NCBI GenBank assembly: GCA_947500005.1
Contig: CANMQJ010000020.1
Coordinates: 1 to 64,000, forward strand
Reading direction: 5' to 3'
From: an uncultured Paracoccaceae bacterium
GTDB lineage: Bacteria > Pseudomonadota > Alphaproteobacteria > Rhodobacterales > Rhodobacteraceae
Length of the DNA: 64,000 nucleotides
Shown: positions 16,005 through 24,422 of the stretch, one piece after another
Numbering within the stretch: position 1 is the stretch's first letter
Layout: each line of letters starts with the position of its first letter
Program-made: the position numbers and the translations under genes
Notes under the pieces: generated by a model
Told to the model about the DNA's origin: nothing
Seen by the model: the letters and a program-made list of their open reading frames with translations, nothing else
Databases searched by the model: none

Positions 16005-16463
16005 ATGCGCATGGGCGAAGTGCAACTTGCGGCGCTGCTATGCGCCTTTCTGGCCGGCAGCGATGCCGAAACCCGGCAGTATTTCGACGTCAACGGGTTG
16101 TCGCGTTACGTGCGGGTCGATTGCGAGACGCAAAGCCACGTGATCGAGATCGGCCTCGACGGCAAGGCCTCTTCGCGCGACAGCGTGCACCAGGCGCTGT
16201 TCGCAGCCAGCCTGACCGGCAAGATTCCCGCCGTGATTCTGATCGACCGCGATGGCTTCGAGGGCCGGTTCGAATACGAGATGCGCCATGTGGCCCCGGC
16301 CGCCGGCGTGGTCTATGCCACATGCAGCCGGGGCGCGATCGAACGCTGGGCGGCGACCTCGGCTCTGCGGGACGGGGCGGCAAACGACCTTCCGCGAGAG
16401 CAGGCTGGACTCAGTTGCGATCTGAGCAGGCTTCTGGCGGAACAGGTGGCGGAGACAGGCTGA
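16005..16463 (+). CDS. PD-(D/E)XK-nuclease-like protein of unknown function
   Basis: 152 residues (ATG 16005; ATG 16011 is an alternative). The core DCETQSHVIEIGLDGKASSR followed by HQALFAASLTGKIPAVILID has the D...ExxxxxK pattern, helix and second strand of small PD-(D/E)XK-like proteins. Relatives use the pattern to position metal at a nuclease-type site. Conservation of all catalytic residues cannot be judged by eye, so it may be inactive. The start lies directly behind the CtrA-type site. No partner gene is evident. Confidence 0.55.
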   Translation: MRMGEVQLAALLCAFLAGSDAETRQYFDVNGLSRYVRVDCETQSHVIEIGLDGKASSRDSVHQALFAASLTGKIPAVILIDRDGFEGRFEYEMRHVAPAAGVVYATCSRGAIERWAATSALRDGAANDLPREQAGLSCDLSRLLAEQVAETG

Positions 16464-16675
16464 GCACGGCGGGTGTTTTTTCAGACCTGCCGTCACTGCA
16501 TGGCCGGCGAGGTCCAGCATGAGGGCGGCGATACCGGTATCAAGGAGCGATTGGAGACTTACGTCGATTGTCGTGATGGAACAGATCAGCCGCAAGGACC
16601 GGAAAAGCCTTTGTGCGCGGAACAATCCCCGAACACCGGCTTTCCTTCCCCTGTCGCCCGCGCTATTTTGCAGAC

Positions 16676-19072
16676 ATGAGCAGTTTCGACGATACCGACG
16701 CTTTCGAGCGCGCCTCTCTTTCCGCCCGCGCGATGGCCGCGCGGCCGATGCGTTATCTCGACGATCTGAACCCCGCGCAGCGCGAGGCGGTGGAGCGTCT
16801 TGACGGGCCGGTCCTGATGCTGGCGGGCGCGGGAACCGGCAAGACCAAGGCGCTGACGACCCGAATCGTGCATCTGCTCAACACCGGCACGGCGCGTCCG
16901 AACGAGATTCTGGCGGTGACCTTTACCAACAAGGCCGCGCGCGAGATGAAGAACCGCGTGGGCCGGATGCTGGGCCAGCCCGCCGAGGGGATGCCCTGGC
17001 TGGGCACGTTCCATTCGATCTGCGTCAAGCTGCTGCGCCGCCACGCGGAACTGGTGGATCTGAAATCGAACTTCACCATTCTCGATACCGACGACCAGCT
17101 GCGCTTGCTCAAGCAACTGATCCAGGCCGCGGGTATCGACGAAAAACGCTGGCCGCCGCGCCTGCTGGCCTCGGTAATCGACGACTGGAAGAACCGGGCG
17201 CTGACGCCTGAAAAGGTTCCTGCCGCGGATGCGGGGGCCTATAACCACAAGGGCATCGAGCTTTACCGGCAGTACCAGACCCGCCTGCGCGAGTTGAACG
17301 CGGTGGATTTCGGCGACCTGCTGTTGCATGTGGTCACGATTTTCCAGACCAACGAGGACGTGCTGGCGCAGTACCAGCGCTGGTTCCGTTACATCCTGGT
17401 GGATGAGTACCAGGATACCAACATCGCCCAGTACCTGTGGCTGCGCCTGCTGGCTGCCGGGCATCGCAACATCTGCTGCGTGGGCGATGACGACCAGTCG
17501 ATCTATGGCTGGCGCGGCGCCGAGGTGGGCAACATCCTGCGCTTCGAGAAGGATTTTCCCGGTGCCCATGTCGTGCGGCTGGAGCAGAATTATCGCTCGA
17601 CCCCGCATATCCTCGCCGCCGCATCGGGCGTGATCCGGGGCAATGCCGACCGGCTGGGCAAGGAGCTTTGGACCGAGGCCGAAGAGGGCGAGAAGCTGCG
17701 CCTGATCGGCCATTGGGATGGCGAGGAAGAGGCCCGCTGGATCGGCGAGGAGATCGACGCGATGCAGGGCGGCACGCGCGGGATGCGGTCCTACTCTCTG
17801 GACGAGATGGCGATTCTCGTGCGCGCCTCGCACCAGATGCGCGCCTTCGAGGACCGGTTCCTGACCATTGGGCTGCCTTACCGCGTAATCGGCGGCCCGC
17901 GATTCTACGAGCGGATGGAGATCCGCGACGCAATGGCCTATTTCCGCGTCGTGACCAGCCCCGAGGACGATCTGGCGTTCGAGCGGATCGTGAACACGCC
18001 CAAGCGGGGCTTGGGCGACAAGGCGCAGCAGACCATCCAGATGACGGCCCGCGCCAATGGCGTGCCGCTGGTCGAAGGCGCGCGCATTGCGGTCGAGGAG
18101 GGTGCGATCAAGGGCAAGGGCGGCGCGGCCCTGCGCCAGCTGGTCGAGGACCTGGCGCGGTGGCGGGGGATGACGCGCGGACCGCTGGTCGAGATCGACG
18201 ACGAGTCGGTGATCGAGGAGGGCGAGCCGGAACTGCGCTATGGGGCGCCCGAGGTGAGCCATGTCGAACTGGCGCAGATCATCCTCGACGAATCCGGCTA
18301 TACCGGGATGTGGCAGAACGACAAGACGCCCGAGGCGCCGGGGCGGCTGGAAAACCTCAAGGAACTGGTCAACCAGCTGGACAATTTCGAGAACCTTCAG
18401 GGGTTCTTGGAGCATGTCAGCCTGATCATGGACAACGAACAGTCCGAGGAGGGCGCCAAGGTGTCGATCATGACGCTGCACGCGGCCAAGGGTCTTGAAT
18501 TCCCCGCTGTCTTCTTGCCGGGATGGGAGGACGGGCTGTTCCCCTCACAGCGTTCCATGGATGAAAGCGGGCTGAAGGGACTCGAGGAGGAGCGGCGGCT
18601 GGCCTATGTGGGCATCACGCGGGCCGAGGAGGTCTGCACCGTCTCCTTCGCCGCGAACCGGCGTGTCTTTGGCCAGTGGCAGAACGCGTTGCCCTCTCGC
18701 TTCATCGACGAGTTGCCCGAGGATCATGTCGAGGTGCTGACGCCGCCGGGGCTTTACGGCTCGGGTGCGGTGGCGCCGACGATCGACACGCGCGCGGCGG
18801 AGGCCAATGTCTATAACTCGCCGGGCTGGAAGCGTCTTCAGGCGCGGCAGGGTCAGCGTGGCCTGTCGCAACCCAAGGAAAGCCGCAACACGGTGATCGA
18901 CATGAACGCGGTGGCAAGCTTCACCCTGGGTGAGCGCGTGTTCCACCAGAAATTCGGCTATGGCGCGGTAACGGGAATCGAGGGCGACAAGGTCGAGGTC
19001 GATTTCGACAAGGCCGGGGTCAAGAAGGTCGTGGCCCGGTTCCTGAGTCCCAAGGACGACATTCCCTTCTGA
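16676..19072 (+). CDS. uvrD: ATP-dependent DNA helicase, UvrD/PcrA family
   Basis: 798 residues, superfamily 1A helicase, for nucleotide-excision and mismatch repair and for clearing replication blocks. Motifs in order: Q-motif LNPAQREAVE, Walker A LAGAGTGKTKALTTR, motif Ia VTFTNKAAREMKNR, Walker B ILVDEYQDTN, motif III GDDDQSIYGWRGA, motif IV EQNYRSTPHIL, motif V MTLHAAKGLEFPAVFLPG and motif VI EERRLAYVGITRAEE. The C-terminal tail has the Tudor-like RNA-polymerase contact region (GERVFHQKFGYGAVTGIEGD). The start is the ATG at 16676 (MSSFDDTDAF). No gene is seen in the 212 bases before it. Confidence 0.93.
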   Translation: MSSFDDTDAFERASLSARAMAARPMRYLDDLNPAQREAVERLDGPVLMLAGAGTGKTKALTTRIVHLLNTGTARPNEILAVTFTNKAAREMKNRVGRMLGQPAEGMPWLGTFHSICVKLLRRHAELVDLKSNFTILDTDDQLRLLKQLIQAAGIDEKRWPPRLLASVIDDWKNRALTPEKVPAADAGAYNHKGIELYRQYQTRLRELNAVDFGDLLLHVVTIFQTNEDVLAQYQRWFRYILVDEYQDTNIAQYLWLRLLAAGHRNICCVGDDDQSIYGWRGAEVGNILRFEKDFPGAHVVRLEQNYRSTPHILAAASGVIRGNADRLGKELWTEAEEGEKLRLIGHWDGEEEARWIGEEIDAMQGGTRGMRSYSLDEMAILVRASHQMRAFEDRFLTIGLPYRVIGGPRFYERMEIRDAMAYFRVVTSPEDDLAFERIVNTPKRGLGDKAQQTIQMTARANGVPLVEGARIAVEEGAIKGKGGAALRQLVEDLARWRGMTRGPLVEIDDESVIEEGEPELRYGAPEVSHVELAQIILDESGYTGMWQNDKTPEAPGRLENLKELVNQLDNFENLQGFLEHVSLIMDNEQSEEGAKVSIMTLHAAKGLEFPAVFLPGWEDGLFPSQRSMDESGLKGLEEERRLAYVGITRAEEVCTVSFAANRRVFGQWQNALPSRFIDELPEDHVEVLTPPGLYGSGAVAPTIDTRAAEANVYNSPGWKRLQARQGQRGLSQPKESRNTVIDMNAVASFTLGERVFHQKFGYGAVTGIEGDKVEVDFDKAGVKKVVARFLSPKDDIPF

Positions 19073-19134
19073 TAGACCGGGCGCTCCCGCCCCTTCGACA
19101 CGCAGCGAAGCTGCGCGCCGAAGCGTTGGGCCGG

Positions 19135-19158
19135 GCATGCGGCCTGTCGGCCGCATGC
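19135..19158. other. Perfect 10-bp hairpin after uvrD
   Basis: GCATGCGGCC-TGTC-GGCCGCATGC, 62 bases after the uvrD stop, without a T tract. It may protect or end the uvrD mRNA or the convergent CcsR transcript. Confidence 0.4.
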
Positions 19159-19224
19159 GGATGCTCCACCCGAAAGTGCCCCTACGACGATACCGGTGGT
19201 CTCCGAAGAGATGTCGGGGTTTCT

Positions 19225-19330
19225 CTGTGCGTCAGGTCCGGAGGGGGGAGGGCGAGAAGCGGTGACGCCAGGGAGGAGGAAGGCGCCACCGCTCTCTTGC
19301 AACAACCGGGCAGGGAGGAGGAAGCCCGGC
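19225..19330 (-). ncRNA. CcsR/Cuckoo-type small RNA, third copy
   Basis: Two hairpins on the minus strand each expose CCTCCTCCC in the loop: CCGGGC / GCCCGG around the motif at 19313-19321, and AGCGGTGGCGCC / GGCGTCACCGCT around the motif at 19271-19279. The following stretch (CCCTCCCCCCTCC) resembles a degenerate extra motif. This is the last copy in the array. In Rhodobacter, CcsR RNAs are processed from a stress-induced DUF1127-ccsR transcript. Confidence 0.8.
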
Positions 19331-19339
19331 TGTATCAGA

Positions 19340-19446
19340 ATCCGGCCTCGCAGGCCGGTATGGGAAGTGCGGCGACGCCAGGGAGGAGGAGGGCGCCGCC
19401 GCGTTCGTGCACTGTCCGGGCAGGGAGGAGGAGAGCCCGGGGTGCC
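19340..19446 (-). ncRNA. CcsR/Cuckoo-type small RNA, second copy
   Basis: Hairpin 1 is CCGGGC / GCCCGG around the CCTCCTCCC motif at 19423-19431. Hairpin 2 is a compensated 11-bp stem GCGGCGGCGCC / GGCGTCGCCGC around the motif at 19381-19389. A third hairpin CCGGCC-TGCGA-GGCCGG (19342-19358) closes the unit and separates it from the next copy. Confidence 0.85.
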
Positions 19447-19447
19447 T

Positions 19448-19548
19448 CGATCCGGCTTTTGGCCGGAATTGGTGCGGCGGCATCAGGGAGGAGGAGGATG
19501 CCGCCGCGAAGGTCAGACCCTCAGGGAGGAGGAGGAGGGCCTGATCTC
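19448..19548 (-). ncRNA. CcsR/Cuckoo-type small RNA, first copy
   Basis: Hairpin 1 (19514-19543) has stem CAGGCCC / GGGTCTG around the motif at 19524-19532. Hairpin 2 (19474-19507) has a perfect 10-bp stem GCGGCGGCAT / ATGCCGCCGC around the motif at 19486-19494. A third hairpin TCCGGC-CAAAA-GCCGGA (19451-19467) ends the unit. It begins about 40 bases after the DUF1127 stop, so DUF1127 and the RNAs very probably share one transcript. Confidence 0.85.
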
Positions 19549-19585
19549 GGTTGTCTCTTGGCGTCCGAAGGTTCGGACGATGCGC

Positions 19586-19810
19586 TCAGCGCGCGGTTGC
19601 CTCATGTGCGGCCTGCATGGCCACGCGGCGGATCATCGAGCGGTGCAGGCCGAGATCCGCCAGTTCGCGGCCCGAAAGGGCGCTGAGTTCGTTCACGGTC
19701 CGGCGGTACAGCCGGTACCGGGTAAAGCGGGCGCCAAGGCCGTCGATCCATGCGCCGAACCCGGAAGTCCGTGTGCTGTGCGATACTGTGAAATCTGTCG
19801 TTGCGGCCAT
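19586..19810 (-). CDS. ccaF1: DUF1127 small RNA-binding-type protein (CcaF1-like)
   Basis: 74 residues from the ATG at 19808-19810, preceded by AGGTGG. The DUF1127 domain is clear near the C-terminus: RRTVNELSALSGRELADLGL followed by HRSMIRR. The protein is small, Arg-rich and basic. In Rhodobacter sphaeroides the equivalent gene (RSP_6037, CcaF1) is the first gene of the heat/singlet-oxygen-induced ccsR1-4 transcript, and its product binds RNA. Here it lies directly upstream of three CcsR-type RNAs on the same strand, so the same role is inferred. An RpoH-type promoter is expected upstream but I could not place it with confidence. Confidence 0.85.
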   Translation of the reverse strand: MAATTDFTVSHSTRTSGFGAWIDGLGARFTRYRLYRRTVNELSALSGRELADLGLHRSMIRRVAMQAAHEATAR

Positions 19811-20479
19811 GTTGTCCACCTGCGTCTTCGTTTCGATCCGACCGCGTCGGGCGGCCTGTTGAGAACGAAGATAAGGAAATGCTGCGAGTGCACAATGCCT
19901 CGCAAGATCAACGCTGCTATGCAGCAATTGCATGGATTGTCGTTACAAATCATCCGCTTCGCAAAATATGCATGTTTTATTGGGGTTTCGCCGGCCAACC
20001 TGATGGTGGTCTCCGGCGACCTGTTTCCTCACTTACGTAAGGGTAAGCACAAAGGTTACGCCGAGTGATGCTTTTTCGATCCTTGACGGAACGCGGAACG
20101 GTCCCCCGGGGCGGCTACTGGCGCATCGAGCATAGGGTCCTGTAGCCTTGTGGGAAATCATGGGACGGCCTTTCGGACTTATCAGGGGATTGCGCGGGAC
20201 AACGCGGGATACAGTCGATCCAAGCGGTGATTCGGGCGTCATGGCAGGGGAAAAGGGAGAACATTCCGGGAGAGCTCCAGCGTCTTGCAACTTTTTTCGG
20301 GATTTTATGGCCCTGCTGCTTCCCTTCCGAAGTCTCTATATTTTGTGTTACAGGCGCGATTGTCACACCATATAGTCAGGTCTAAAGGCCATTTCAAAGT
20401 GCTGGGACAGGCAATCCCGTTGGTTTTTGGTCGAAGGCTCCCGCATTGGGCTATTGATTTCCATAAATTCCCATGGCAT
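19811..20479. other. Long intergenic region, no gene recognised
   Basis: About 670 bases, less GC-rich than the surroundings, separate the divergent DUF1127 gene and the mraZ leader. No open frame here has both a ribosome binding site and a plausible protein. A perfect 10-bp palindrome CTTACGTAAG lies at 20032-20041. The region must hold the promoters of the DUF1127-ccsR transcript and of the mraZ leader. For the latter, TTACAG-N16-ATATAG ending near 20376 is one candidate among several. Confidence 0.5.
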
Positions 20480-20708
20480 CCCTTGTTCATCCGATGAGGA
20501 CGAGGCGACACACGGGGGAAACGGAAAAATCCGACCCCGGAAACGATAAGAAAAAACGGTTTCATACAGGCAGCTCCTCTTCATCGAACAAAGAGATCCG
20601 GCGCGCGGGCGAGCAGACATCCCCCCAGGTGGCGCGCGCAGTCGGACACCCCGCAAGGCGGGTAAAGGCGGCGGGTTGATCAGTGGCAGCAGATCAACCC
20701 GCCGTTTT
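20480..20708 (+). ncRNA. UpsM-like leader RNA upstream of mraZ (5' end approximate)
   Basis: The roughly 200 bases before mraZ end in a strong terminator-like hairpin (20670-20703) located 50 bases before the mraZ start. In Rhodobacter sphaeroides the division/cell-wall cluster has a long 5' leader whose early termination at such a hairpin yields the abundant sRNA UpsM. Position, length and terminator agree, but sequence identity was not tested. A second small hairpin is CCCCGC-AA-GGCGGG near 20649-20662. Confidence 0.5.
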
Positions 20709-20712
20709 CAGT
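20670..20712 (+). terminator. Terminator in the mraZ leader
   Basis: A perfect 12-bp stem GGCGGGTTGATC / GATCAACCCGCC with a 10-base loop is followed by GTTTTCAGTTT. It lies between the leader and mraZ, so the cluster is either read through it or attenuated by it. Confidence 0.85.
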
Positions 20713-20758
20713 TTCTGGGGGCGACGAAAGGTGAGGCGCTCGCGAAAGGGACAGTAGC

Positions 20759-21262
20759 TTGGCGCGCAGGTTCAGAGGCGAAAGCCACCACAAGGTGGAC
20801 AGCAAGGGGCGGGTCTCGATTCCGGCCTCTTTTCGCCGTGTCCTGGAGGCCTCGGACCCAAACTGTCAGCCTGGCGGAAATCCCGAGCTGGTCATCGTCT
20901 ATGGCGATCACCGCCGAAAATATCTCGAATGCTATACGATGGAGGCGATCGAGGAGGTCGATGCCAAGATCGACGCGCTGCCGCGCGGCTCGATGGAGCG
21001 CAAGATGCTGCAGCGTCTGTTCCACGGCATGTCGTTTCCAACGACCGTGGACGAGACCGGCCGGCTGGTCCTGCCCGCGAAGCTGCGCAACAAGATCGAG
21101 CTGGACGGCGAGGCGTTCTTCATCGCCTCGGGTGACACCTTCCAGATCTGGAAGCCCGAGACCTACGAGGCCGAGGAACTGGCCGCGACCGAGGAATGGC
21201 TGGAAGACTTGCCCGAGGATTTCGATCCGCTGCAATTCCTCGACGGCGCAGGGAGCGCGTGA
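20759..21262 (+). CDS. mraZ: Transcriptional regulator MraZ
   Basis: 167 residues. MraZ binds the promoter region of the division and cell-wall cluster and represses it. Two AbrB-like MraZ halves are visible: HKVDSKGRVSIPASFRRVLE (residues about 11-30) and TVDETGRLVLPAKLRNKIEL (about 95-115). The start appears to be TTG at 20759 (MARRFRGESHH), with AAAGGGACA upstream; no ATG fits. It is first gene of the cluster; rsmH starts 4 bases after its stop. Confidence 0.92.
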   Translation: MARRFRGESHHKVDSKGRVSIPASFRRVLEASDPNCQPGGNPELVIVYGDHRRKYLECYTMEAIEEVDAKIDALPRGSMERKMLQRLFHGMSFPTTVDETGRLVLPAKLRNKIELDGEAFFIASGDTFQIWKPETYEAEELAATEEWLEDLPEDFDPLQFLDGAGSA

Positions 21263-21266
21263 CGGC

Positions 21267-22265
21267 ATGGCTGCTGCGGCCCGCCCCCCAAGCAACGATC
21301 CTCATATCCCCGTTCTGCTGTGTCCGCTTCTGCGGGCCGTGGCCCCGGTCACGGGGACATGGCTTGACGGCACGTTCGGCGCCGGCGGCTATGCGCGCGG
21401 ATTGCTGGCTGCCGGGGCAGAGCGGGTGATCGCCGTGGATCGTGATCCGCTGGCTTTCGAGATGGCCGCCGGTTGGGCCGAGGAATTCGGCGACCGGCTG
21501 GTGATGCAGCAGGGCGTCTTTTCGCGTATGGATGACTATGCGCAGGACCTGGATGGCGTCGTGCTGGATCTGGGCGTCTCCTCCATGCAGCTCGATCAGG
21601 CCGAGCGGGGATTTTCCTTCATGAAGGAGGGGCCCCTCGACATGCGGATGAGCCAGGAGGGACCGAGCGCTGCGGATATCGTGAACAACGCCTCAGAGGA
21701 GGAATTGGCCGATATCCTGTTCCACTATGGCGAAGAGCGCGCGAGCCGCCGCATTGCCAAGGCCATCGTTCGCGCGCGGGCCGAAGAGCCCGTCACGACC
21801 ACCCTGCGTCTTGCCGAGATCGTCGAGGCCTGCCTGCCGCGCGCCAAACCGGGTCAGTCCCATCCCGCGACCCGCAGCTTTCAGGCGCTGCGCATCGCGG
21901 TGAACGACGAATACGGTGAGCTTTATCGCGGGTTGATGGCCGCCGAACGCGCGCTGAAGCCGGGCGGTCAGCTGGCGGTCGTGACCTTTCACTCGGTCGA
22001 GGACCGGATGGTCAAACGGTTCCTGCAGGATCGCTCGGGTCGTACCGGGCGGGCCAATCGCTTTGCGCCCGAGATCGAAGAAGAAGCGCCGCAATTCGAG
22101 CTGAAATCCCGCAAGGCCATCGGCCCGGATGCCGAGGAACTGGAACAGAACCCGCGCGCCCGTTCGGCCAAGCTGCGGGTCGCCGTGCGCACCGACGCAC
22201 CGGCGGGAGACGACATCGCGCCGCGCGCGATGGGGATGCCGCAACTCAAGGGAGAGAAGCAATGA
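21267..22265 (+). CDS. rsmH: 16S rRNA (cytosine1402-N4)-methyltransferase
   Basis: 332 residues. It methylates N4 of C1402 in the decoding centre of 16S rRNA. Signatures: IPVLLCPLLRAV, the SAM-binding GTWLDGTFGAGGYARGLL, VLDLGVSSMQLDQAERGFSF, and the C-terminal AVVTFHSVEDRMVKRF. The start is the ATG at 21267 (MAAAARPPSNDPH). The last bases overlap ftsL by 4 (ATGA), indicating translational coupling. Confidence 0.95.
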   Translation: MAAAARPPSNDPHIPVLLCPLLRAVAPVTGTWLDGTFGAGGYARGLLAAGAERVIAVDRDPLAFEMAAGWAEEFGDRLVMQQGVFSRMDDYAQDLDGVVLDLGVSSMQLDQAERGFSFMKEGPLDMRMSQEGPSAADIVNNASEEELADILFHYGEERASRRIAKAIVRARAEEPVTTTLRLAEIVEACLPRAKPGQSHPATRSFQALRIAVNDEYGELYRGLMAAERALKPGGQLAVVTFHSVEDRMVKRFLQDRSGRTGRANRFAPEIEEEAPQFELKSRKAIGPDAEELEQNPRARSAKLRVAVRTDAPAGDDIAPRAMGMPQLKGEKQ

Positions 22266-22609
22266 AAGGTGTGATCTATGCTCTGACGGCGCTCGCGGTG
22301 TTCGGTCTGGCGCTCTGGGCCTACCAGGAGAATTACCGCACCCAGCAGGTTCTGGGCGATACGCAGGAGCTTCAGCACAAGATCGGCGCGGCGCAGATCC
22401 GGCTGTCGGTGCTTCGCGCCGAATGGGCCTATCTCAACCGTCCCGACCGCCTGCGCGAACTGGCGGACCTGAATTTCGACCGGCTGGGCCTCTTGCCGCT
22501 GCGGCCCGACCAGTTCGGTCAGGTCGACCAGGTCGTTTATCCCGCCGAACCCGAGTTGCCGATCCTCAACCCGGTGGATGTGGCTAACCTGGAGACCCAG
22601 CAGCCATGA
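22262..22609 (+). CDS. ftsL: Cell division protein FtsL
   Basis: 115 residues: a short cytoplasmic start, one membrane segment (VIYALTALAVFGLALWAY), then a periplasmic coiled-coil/leucine-rich region (TQELQHKIGAAQIRLSVLRA) and the conserved NRPDRLRELA. FtsL forms the FtsQLB complex that activates FtsWI at the septum. It overlaps both rsmH and ftsI by 4 bases. Confidence 0.88.
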   Translation: MKGVIYALTALAVFGLALWAYQENYRTQQVLGDTQELQHKIGAAQIRLSVLRAEWAYLNRPDRLRELADLNFDRLGLLPLRPDQFGQVDQVVYPAEPELPILNPVDVANLETQQP

Positions 22610-24396
22610 CCGCTCGCACGCCGCTGCGCCCGCTCGCGCGAATCCTTCAGGCCCGTGCGCGGGGCGAGAACCCCGACTCGATCGAGCGAGAGAACATTCG
22701 CAAGCGTCACGAGGAAATGCAGGATCGCGCCCGCGCGCGGGCCGAGGGGCGCATCCTGGTTCTGGGCACCTTCTTTCTCTGCGCCTTCGTGGTCGTTGGC
22801 GCGCGGATGGGCCTCATGGCGACATCCGAGGCACAGGAACCGGTGGCCAGCGCCCCCGGGGCCACCATCGCCACGCAGCGCGCGGATATCATCGATCGCA
22901 ACGGGCGTCTTCTGGCCACGAATTTCGAGACCCACTCCCTCTATGCTCATCCGCAGCAGCTGATCGACCCCGAAGGTGCGGCCGATGCGCTGGTGCGCAT
23001 CTTCCCCGATCTCGACCGTGAACGTCTGCTCAAGGATTTCACCGGCAAGCGCAAGTTCCTGTGGATCAAGCGCCGCATCAGTCCCGAGCAGAAGCAGGCC
23101 GTCCACGATATCGGCGATCCGGGTCTGCTTTTCGGCCCGCGCGAAATGCGACTTTACCCGAATGGCACGCTCGCCGCGCATATTCTCGGCGGCGCCGGGT
23201 TCGGCAAGCAGGGGGTGAACGCGGCCGAGGTCAAGGGTGTGGCCGGTGTCGAAAAGCAGTTCGACGGCTATCTGAGCGATCCTGCAAACGGTGCCAAGCC
23301 CCTGCAACTCTCCATCGATCTGACGGTTCAATCGGCGGTGGAGCGCGTCCTGTTCGGCGGCATGCGCATCATGAACGCCAAGGGGGCCTCGGCCGTACTG
23401 ATGGAGGCGCATACGGGCGAGGTGATCGCCGCCGCGTCGCTGCCCGATTTCGACCCCAACGACCGCCCGCGGCCGCCGACCAGCGGCTTCGACCCGTCGG
23501 ACAGCCCGCTCTTCAACCGGTTCGTGCAGGGCGTTTACGAGCTTGGTTCGGTCTTCAAGATCTTCGCCGCCGCGCAGGCGGTCGACCTTGGCCTGGTGAA
23601 TTCCGAGACGATCATCGACACCTCGGGCCCGATGCGCATCGGCAGGTTTCCCATCGGCGAGTTCCGAAACAAGAACTACGGCAAGATTTCCGTGGCGGAC
23701 ATCATCGTGCACAGCTCGAACCGCGGCACCGGGCGTCTGGCGCTTCAGATCGGTGCAGAGCGGCAGCAGGAGTTCCTGAATGCGCTGGGCATGTTCGACC
23801 CGACCCCGTTCGAGATCGTTGAGGCCGCGACGGGCCAGCCGCTCAAGCCCGACAATTGGGGAGAGCTGTCGACGGTGACCATCTCCTATGGTCATGGCCT
23901 GTCGACCTCGCCCATGCATCTGGCGGCGGGCTACGCGGCCATCGCAAATGGCGGACGCTATGTCAGCCCCACGGTGTTGAAGCAGAAGGGGCCGCAATAC
24001 GGGCCGCGCGTGATGTCCGAGAATGCAGCGCGCCAGGCGCAGAAGATGCTGCGCAAGGTGGTGACCAGCGGAACGGCGAGTTTCGGCGACGTGCCGGGCT
24101 ACGAGGTGGGGGGCAAGACCGGCACCGCGGACAAGCCCAAGCCGCGCGGTGGCTATTACGACGACCGGGTGATCGCGACCTTCGCCACCATCTTCCCGGC
24201 CTCGGACCCGAAATATGTTCTCGTGGTCACGCTGGACGAGCCGTCGATCGTGGCGCATGGCGAGAAGCGCCGCACCGCCGGCTGGACCGCCGTGCCGGTG
24301 ACGGCCGAACTGATCGGTCGCATCGCACCGCTTCTCGGGCTCAGACCACGGCTTGAGCCGGGGCAGGTGGCTGGTATAACCCTCACCTCGAACTGA
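22606..24396 (+). CDS. ftsI: Septal peptidoglycan transpeptidase FtsI (PBP3)
   Basis: 596 residues, class B penicillin-binding protein that cross-links septal peptidoglycan with FtsW. There is one N-terminal membrane segment (about residues 49-66), the pedestal domain with RADIIDRNGRLLATNFETHS, and the transpeptidase domain with all catalytic motifs: Ser315 in SVFK, SSN at 370-372 and KTGTA at 504-508. The cytoplasmic tail is basic. ATGA overlap with ftsL; murE starts 26 bases after the stop. Confidence 0.95.
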   Translation: MTARTPLRPLARILQARARGENPDSIERENIRKRHEEMQDRARARAEGRILVLGTFFLCAFVVVGARMGLMATSEAQEPVASAPGATIATQRADIIDRNGRLLATNFETHSLYAHPQQLIDPEGAADALVRIFPDLDRERLLKDFTGKRKFLWIKRRISPEQKQAVHDIGDPGLLFGPREMRLYPNGTLAAHILGGAGFGKQGVNAAEVKGVAGVEKQFDGYLSDPANGAKPLQLSIDLTVQSAVERVLFGGMRIMNAKGASAVLMEAHTGEVIAAASLPDFDPNDRPRPPTSGFDPSDSPLFNRFVQGVYELGSVFKIFAAAQAVDLGLVNSETIIDTSGPMRIGRFPIGEFRNKNYGKISVADIIVHSSNRGTGRLALQIGAERQQEFLNALGMFDPTPFEIVEAATGQPLKPDNWGELSTVTISYGHGLSTSPMHLAAGYAAIANGGRYVSPTVLKQKGPQYGPRVMSENAARQAQKMLRKVVTSGTASFGDVPGYEVGGKTGTADKPKPRGGYYDDRVIATFATIFPASDPKYVLVVTLDEPSIVAHGEKRRTAGWTAVPVTAELIGRIAPLLGLRPRLEPGQVAGITLTSN

Positions 24397-24422
24397 TTAC
24401 GAAAAACGGGGGCGGGCGCGCG

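Noticed and set aside
16586..18481. 631-codon minus-strand frame opposite uvrD
   Set aside because: Antisense to a complete helicase with all motifs.
19271..19532. Possible CRISPR array from six GGGAGGAGG repeats
   Set aside because: Repeat units are only 9 bases, spacing alternates, spacers pair with each other as stems, and no cas gene is near. They fit sRNA hairpin loops.
19126..20068. Plus-strand frames of 186 and 290 codons across the GGGAGGAGG repeats
   Set aside because: They read the antisense of the CcsR hairpins and DUF1127; the Gly/Arg-rich products come from the repeat.
20285..20497. 70-codon frame in the mraZ upstream region
   Set aside because: No ribosome binding site, mixed low-complexity product, and overlap with the leader/promoter region.
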